A stretch of 64,000 nt of DNA, taken from NCBI GenBank assembly GCA_013396525.1, contig VWYX01000907.1, positions 256,849-320,848 on the forward strand. The letters run 5' to 3'. How positions within the stretch are numbered: position 1 is the stretch's first letter; every line of letters begins with the position of its first letter. Source of the stretch: Chaetorhynchus papuensis (lineage: Eukaryota; Chordata; Aves; Passeriformes; Rhipiduridae). This document shows positions 58,206-64,000 of the stretch, one piece after another. The translations under genes and the position numbers were made by a program. A model generated the notes under the pieces. The model was not told the origin of the DNA. It ran no database searches and saw only the letters and a program-made list of their open reading frames with translations.

Positions 58206-59199
58206 AGAGCATCTCCTACAAATATCGAATCCCTACTCTCCAGGAAGTGGCCAGACATCACCTGGTAATGGGAAATAGTAACTCTTCTGTTTTCCATTGC
58301 AGCCTTTGCTTTTTCATTATTTAATTGACTTTATCTCAACAACTCCTTTTCCATTTCCTTTCCTCCCCCCTGTCCTCCTGAGGAGGGGAGGGGATGGAGC
58401 AGCTGGGTGGGCACCTGGCGTCCAGTCAGGGTCACCCCACTGCAGTTTCTGCAGGAATTTCCCACTCGGATCAAGGAGGGCTGAGCACAACCAGCTCCAC
58501 AAGTGCTGTGGTGCACAATGGGTAACATTTTCTCCCTTCAGGCCCGCGGAGATCTGCCTGTAGCCCTTTGATCTCAAAGGAGGCTCTGCACAGAGGAGCA
58601 GGACAGAGTTCGGGGCTGCCAATGGGCTTTGCAGGTGGCCAGCAGGGGAGGGGACCTTTTTCTTACAGTGTTGCATGCAATGAGGCATTCTTTATTAACG
58701 AGTAACAACTTTGTAACAACCCCAAGCCCGCTAATGTCCTGCTATCTCTGTCCAGGAAGCCTCCTCGCTCCTTATCTCGGCCACAGGAGATTTGTGGGAT
58801 ATCACAAATAACAGCTGGTCAAGATAAGGTCTCTCCCAACACGCTGCTTGCTCCTAACATCTGTAAAGCCTCATCCTGACAGACCTGAATGGACCAGTGC
58901 CTGGAGCTGCTACATCTCATCTGTTTTCAGTCCAGTCTTGCTCTTTTCTAGATGTTTTGAGCAAATACTCTGAGGTTTTTTCATTTTCCTGCCTTAGACA
59001 CCCATCTTCAAACCCTCCCAATCACCCTCACCTACCATCAGGAGCGTGCAGCGACCTAAGGTGCTCGGTTTTGGCAAAGCAAAACTTAATCCACTCCCTG
59101 TCCCTTCCAGCTCCTAGCACAGAGGGAATCTCTTAATTTCCATTAGGAAAACCCCGCCAAGGAGGAGGGGAGCAGTCAGGGTCCCCCCCCCGGTGGTAA

Positions 59200-59645
59200 C
59201 ACGAAACAAGGCGTGCCAGCAAACAAGATGTTTATAGCCCAGTGATTCATAACACTGCAGAGTTTGCAGGAAACGTTGCACCATTAATGGTTAAGGAACC
59301 CTCTTGTTTTCTGCTAAATATATAAAATAATCACTCATCCCCTGAGCAGCAGATGCAAATTACACCTAGTATTAGCCTCGTATGCCAACCACTATAATTC
59401 TGGTGCAGCATGAAGCTGTTTCCCAAGGCTTTAGAAGTCCCTTAATCTGCCTTTTGACGTCAAGTGACAAATTTCTTGCCTGGGATCATTAACGGGATGA
59501 CTAATGAAAGCTGATAAGTGAATTTATAAATGAAATTAAAGATATTAATATTAAAGGCCAGGCTACAAGAAGGAGAAATGTGGATTTAGCAAACCACAAC
59601 AAGAAGCGTGGTAATCTTCATGAGATTTACAGCTCCTTTCCTGAC
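59200..59645. promoter_or_regulatory. Candidate enhancer (octamer and CRE motifs)
   Basis: Repeat-free AT-rich block with a perfect POU octamer ATGCAAAT (59353-59360), a perfect CRE TGACGTCA (59455-59462) and many TAAT/ATTA cores (CCATTAATGG near 59281, GATATTAATATTAAAGG near 59540). This texture is typical of conserved vertebrate enhancers. Function is inferred. Confidence 0.4.
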
Positions 59646-60262
59646 AGGCAAACGAGTGGTATTTTCCGCCTGGAGGTTGTGGCAGCTGCCAGGCTTGATG
59701 GACACTTCTCCTGAAGCATCACCACCCCCATTACCTTCAGACGCTGACTGAGATTTAAAAAGCTCCTGTTCAAGTTTAACTGCAAATGCCAAACCAGGGA
59801 TTAACACACCCCAATAGTCTTGCAAAGATAACTGCACCACCAAACAAACCCTCCTGCAAACAAAATACCTTTACGCTGTGGCCAGTTTGCTGCCAACTTT
59901 TTTTTTTCCCTCTTTTAAGATAAAAACACACCTCAGACTAGATTCTCATCTTATTCACCCCAGTACCAATGCCAAGCAACTCTTTTAAAAGCTGAGGACT
60001 TTTTTTTTTTTTTTGGGTTTATGCACGTACAAACAAGTTCAGACCTTTCGAAAGGGGTGTCCAACCCCACATCCAGGCAGCTTCATCACAAACCCACAGC
60101 TCCTTTCTGACTCCAGCTGCTCCTCACTGAGGTTTGGGGCTCTCAGGAGAGACTGTTTAAGTCTTAGCTCCCACTAGCTGATGATGGTCAGCCCTGAATG
60201 GACCAAACATCCTCCACTGCCCCAAGGCGCACAGGCAAATACAGGCACCTCCTCTGATATTT

Positions 60263-60280
60263 AAAAAAAAAAAAAAAAAA
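60263..60280. repeat. Poly(A) tract
   Basis: 18 consecutive A followed by GAAGAAAG; no transposon attached to it was recognised. Confidence 0.85.
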
Positions 60281-63200
60281 GAAGAAAGCTTCCTTTTGTC
60301 TGCAGATGCCCAGTTTTCTAGCAGAGACAGTACAGAAACTGGCTAGTTGGGCAAGTGGTCATGAGTGGTGCCTCTTCATGCACCCACAGCCTCCAAAAAA
60401 CCCAAGATCCTGTGGGAAATATCAGTGACTTGATCTAGCAGTGTGACTGAAGGAAGAGTCAGATGCCACCAGGAGAATGAGGAATCCCAGAGATGCACAG
60501 GAAGCACAGCTGGGGAGGGCACATTTGCTGTGGGGATGTTTCCCAGTCCCATCCTTCTCTGGAGGAACCCAGAGTGGGGAGCAGCTGCAGCAAGACAGAT
60601 GCCCCAGGGATGGTTTCTCTGAATGCCTTTTAGAGACCCCTCCCAGCCTGAAGAAAAGGACAAAAGAATGTTTTCACAGCAGTTCTCAGCTCCAGAGCTG
60701 GATATATGGTTTGGTGGGCTGTCCAGTCCCATCAGTCCTGCTCAAAGAAGTCCCAGAAGGTGCCTGTACCTGGTCCTCTCATTGTTTAGGGACACGCCTG
60801 CTCCTTGGACCATTTGGGAAAGGACCATAGGGGTGGTGCACAGTAACAGCTCCACAGCACCACTTGAGCCTCTTCCAGAGGGAGGAAAAAAGAGGAAAAC
60901 CAGCACCAGCCCATGTCTCTGACTGAGCTGAGGGTCACCCACAGCTTGGGGTGTCACCTGCAGGCAGTGCAGCCACTGGGAGCAACTGGGTCCACAGGGA
61001 TGTGGTGAGAGAAACAGAGACACTTGGATCCTTCCCCCAGCTACCAAAACCCTCCCAAATATATCCCCACAGGCATGTCCTCACTTCACAGGCTCCCAGC
61101 CCTCAGGGCTGCCCCTTGCTACCTCCAAAACCTGCACCTTTGCTGCTCCCAGCCCTCCTTTGCTGCTGACCCCACTGCGTGCACTCCCTCAAGCCAGAAG
61201 TCCTGATGTTCATTAAAGAGCCACAAGCCCCACACACACAGAGCTCTCCTGCAGGCACATTCTGCAGCCTCTAAAGGGAGGGAGAGAAAACAACAGAGGT
61301 TAAGGTCACTTACCAAGAGGGATCCACGACAGCATAGGCCAACCAGCCCAATCCAGCTGGGGCTGGGAAATGCAAAGGACCATCAGGCAGGAAAATGTGT
61401 GAGAAAAGGTCCTGGGAGACTGCAAAACTGAGCAGAGGAGGAGCAGAAAGGGTTAAGAAAAGGTGGAGAGGAGGCATGGAGAAGACAAGGGTTTGCTTTC
61501 CCTCCATCCTGGCTGCTGCTGAGCTCTCCAGCACAGGAACCCAGTCCCTGCCACCACCAGGACCTGTTGCAAGAGGCTGAGGAGTGACTGCACTTTTTTT
61601 TTATTATTATTTTAGAGGGAAAATTTAACCTTTCTCAAAAGACACGGTTTTCTCACTGAGAAGGTTTAGGAGCAAGACAAGACCACACAAGGATTTAACT
61701 TGTGGATCTCCCATGGGGTCCTGTGCAGAGCTGCTTGGGAAGCCACAACCCCTTTGCCAACCCCAACTGCAGACCAACCCACTCCATCTGTCCAAACTCA
61801 ACCAAAAAAGGGAGAAAATTACAATTTCCTCCACTGGGTGTTGTCCCCACTCTCACTGCTTCCCTGCAGGTCCCTGCCCTGGCCCCACTGCAGCCCTGTG
61901 TGCCCCTCCTGCTTCGCAAACCCCCACATCAGCTGAAACACCTGCTGAGTGCTGACTTGTGAGTTTTGAGGACCAAGTTTGCCATAAGCAGCAGCTTGAA
62001 GCTCAACCTTATTATGTACAACCCCTTAAGAGAAAGAGCTCCTCCAGGAGCTGCAGGGTTATGCATGAACACCCAAATACCATGAGATGCCCGAGTGTCA
62101 CAGCATTTGGCAGTGCCATCACACCTCTTCCAGTTCCCAAACCAGCTCCGTCCCTGGGGGTTATGGATATTGAAGACAATTTAACATAGGAGAAGATCTT
62201 TTGCAAATCTCCCCTTGGATTTCTCACTCATTAATTTCCCAAAACGAGCACTCCCAGGTTAAGGGTGGGAAAGGCTTTTCTCTGCTGACCTGCTGCAGTG
62301 CCTGTCCCTTTCAGAACACCTCTAGAGATAAGAGTCTTTCAGTTTAGACAGGAGGCGGCCCCAGTGCATGGCTTGGGGTTAAACCAGCATGTAAAGTGGC
62401 ACAAGTTGATGTCCATGTCCGTGCTACCCCAAAAAGAGCTGTGCTCCCCTCTCCTTCCACCCCTGCACCTCTGGTGGTGGCCACCATCCTCCCTCTGGTC
62501 AGTGGAGAGGGATGAGCCAGTCCTGGATGTCCCACGTGCTCCCTCAGGTACCTGCTGGGGTGTTTCTCCTACAGCTTTTGGGGAATTGCCTGCCTCAGCC
62601 ATGCTCCATCCTCCCCTTTCAGCTAAAAAGGAGCTGCCCTGGTCATGAGCAGGGTTTGAAGCCAACAACAAAAATGAAACTCGAGACTTACTCCAGGACA
62701 GTCCTTCCAGAAGGGTCACGGAGGAGGACTCGGGGCGACGCTGAGGGGACACCCACACTCTGCCCAGGGCACCCCAAGCAAAGCTGGGCCGTGGCCCCAC
62801 CGTGTCCTCAGCACTCCGCTCCCCTCCACCAGAGCAGCTCCGGGGTTTTGTGGCAGACACACCCCAGCTTTTTCCCCCCGAGCTTCACGGCTTCTGCTGC
62901 TGCCTCCCTCACGCACCAACTCACCGGTTCTTAAATAACAACACTTCCACGGGGCCACATCCGCACTCAGCAAGGTAAATCCAGATCAGCTTTCTTTAGA
63001 CTTTGCTGGTAATTCCCAGCATCAGCCAAACGTGACCGCTACTCGTTTCTCTTTCTCTTAAAAAGGATGGAAGCCGTGCCGCCAGCGCAAACCCCGTGTG
63101 AGAGACCCATCAGCCCAGCTCCCTTTTGCCATCATTAAACGCACACAGATGGGCATGAGACCTTTACACAGCCCTTACATAAATGAACCTCAGAGCCCAT

Positions 63201-63382
63201 TTTGTCCGTGTTTGGGATTATCCTTCTCCTTGTTACTGAAAGGAGTTATTTAAGGGAGCCCAGGGATACAGGTTGGTGCTGGGGAGATGTCTAGGCTTTA
63301 CAGAAATCACTGCATGTGCCTCCACACCCACAGCAGCACCACCAGCACGTGACCTGCCTTGGATTTCCTCAGCCGCGATGCT

Positions 63383-63489
63383 AAAACAAAAAAAAAACCA
63401 AAAAACCAAAAACAAAAAAAAAAATCAACCAAAGAAACCAGAACCAAGAAACCAACAAAAAAAAACCAAAACAAAACAAAAAAAAAAAA
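63383..63489. repeat. (CAAAA)n-like A-rich tract
   Basis: About 107 bases of A with scattered C, including CAAAACAAAACAAAAA. Low-complexity DNA. Confidence 0.9.
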
Positions 63490-64000
63490 TCATTTTCTTT
63501 GTACCAGGTGGCTTTTTCAAGACTCAAACGTGGCTTTTCGAGAGTGTCAAAGGAATTAAGTCATTAAAATGTGGATGAGTTTGATGGATTATGAGCTATG
63601 AAAGCCTGGTGGTTACTGACTAATAAGGCTGGGAGCTGGAGGAGGGGGGGATGCTTCCTCTTGTAAGGATGTGTTTCTAACAAGACAGGTCAAAAATATG
63701 ATGCGGATGATAAATTGCTTTAAAAGTTGCCATTAACCCAGCAGTTTTCTGCACTATTAGATTACCAAGGCATCCTCGGAGTGGGTTGACTCTGCTCTGT
63801 ACCAGGGCTAATTTGCAGAGGGAGACCTGGGGGGGGTTATTACGCTCGCTGCAGTGAATCCCCACTCCCAACAAAGGGGCAGCTGCCGGCAGGTGTCCGT
63901 GGAGGGGTTGGGTTTATCCTTGTCAGGGTTTGGGGTGGGGGAGAGGAGAAGGGGGATTTTGGTTCTTTTTTTTTCCCACGCCATAACCCGAATCTCATTG

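Larger units (their letters stand above)
27520..64000 (-). other. RNF165: RNF165 intron 1 (partial, at least 36.5 kb)
   Basis: No sequence resembling the short hydrophobic first exon of RNF165 was found between here and the right edge, so the whole stretch is read as intron 1, which is also very long in mammals. It contains about 22 CR1 fragments, one solo LTR and several repeat-free blocks. Open frames longer than 150 codons here are either antisense to CR1 or unsupported chance frames. Confidence 0.75.
58206..64000. other. CR1-free block of RNF165 intron 1, 5.8 kb
   Basis: The longest stretch in the window without a recognised transposon. It contains the candidate enhancer at 59200-59645, poly(A) and A-rich tracts, a strong splice-donor-like site near 61311 on the - strand, and a GC-rich part at 62700-62900. 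No coding exon could be supported. Confidence 0.55.

Noticed and set aside
62716..62973. Candidate RNF165 first coding exon ending at a GTGAGT donor near 62934 in the right phase
   Set aside because: The frame would leave one base (G) as required, but it has no ATG: an in-frame TGA lies shortly upstream of the only possible starts. It does not resemble the hydrophobic N-terminus of RNF165.
1..64000. tRNA, rRNA, CRISPR, operon or toxin-antitoxin type systems
   Set aside because: Nothing of the kind was seen; the window is vertebrate nuclear DNA with spliced genes and LINE repeats.

Overview
The window is nuclear DNA from a bird, probably a songbird. It holds about thirty fragments of CR1, the main avian LINE, recognisable by the terminal ATTCTATG-type repeat and by pieces of the reverse transcriptase reading frame. 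It also holds a solo retroviral LTR of a type I associate with avian genomes. Genes are split by GT-AG introns. There are no operons and no prokaryotic features.

Two genes are present, tail to tail. (1) The 3' end of LOXHD1 lies on the + strand: four coding exons at 370-540, 1690-1828, 3324-3485 and 6452-6932. They splice in frame into the last 316 residues of a multi-PLAT-domain protein, followed by a short 3' UTR with an AATAAA at 7132. LOXHD1 acts in hair cells of the inner ear. (2) Most of RNF165 (ARK2C) lies on the - strand: seven coding exons at 27519-27210, 25256-25131, 20919-20790, 19781-19677, 19190-19095, 17924-17818 and 16707-16590. They encode 329 residues ending in an Arkadia-type RING-H2 domain, an E3 ubiquitin ligase. 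The first coding exon (about 20 residues in mammals) was not found and presumably lies beyond 64000, so everything from 27520 to the right edge is the large first intron. A probable long 3' UTR runs from 16589 to about 11820.

Layout: 1-7160 LOXHD1 end; 7160-11820 convergent intergenic gap; 11820-16589 RNF165 3' UTR, which includes a CpG-rich patch, microsatellites and two CR1 pieces; 16590-27519 RNF165 exons and introns; 27520-64000 RNF165 intron 1. The intron is studded with CR1 copies, carries one solo LTR near 55.1-55.6 kb, and has several repeat-free AT-rich blocks that look like conserved regulatory DNA. Two assembly gaps (runs of N) are at 13807-13876 and 24541-24706.

The two genes do not act in one pathway. 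They are neighbours because the LOXHD1/RNF165 order is an old vertebrate synteny (human 18q21.1), which in birds is expected on the Z chromosome. I saw no previously undescribed multi-gene system. The most interesting items are a near-perfect 145-bp CR1 inverted repeat flanking the solo LTR, a CpG-rich structured patch inside the RNF165 3' UTR, an intact CR1 reverse transcriptase C-terminal frame, and candidate enhancers in RNF165 intron 1.
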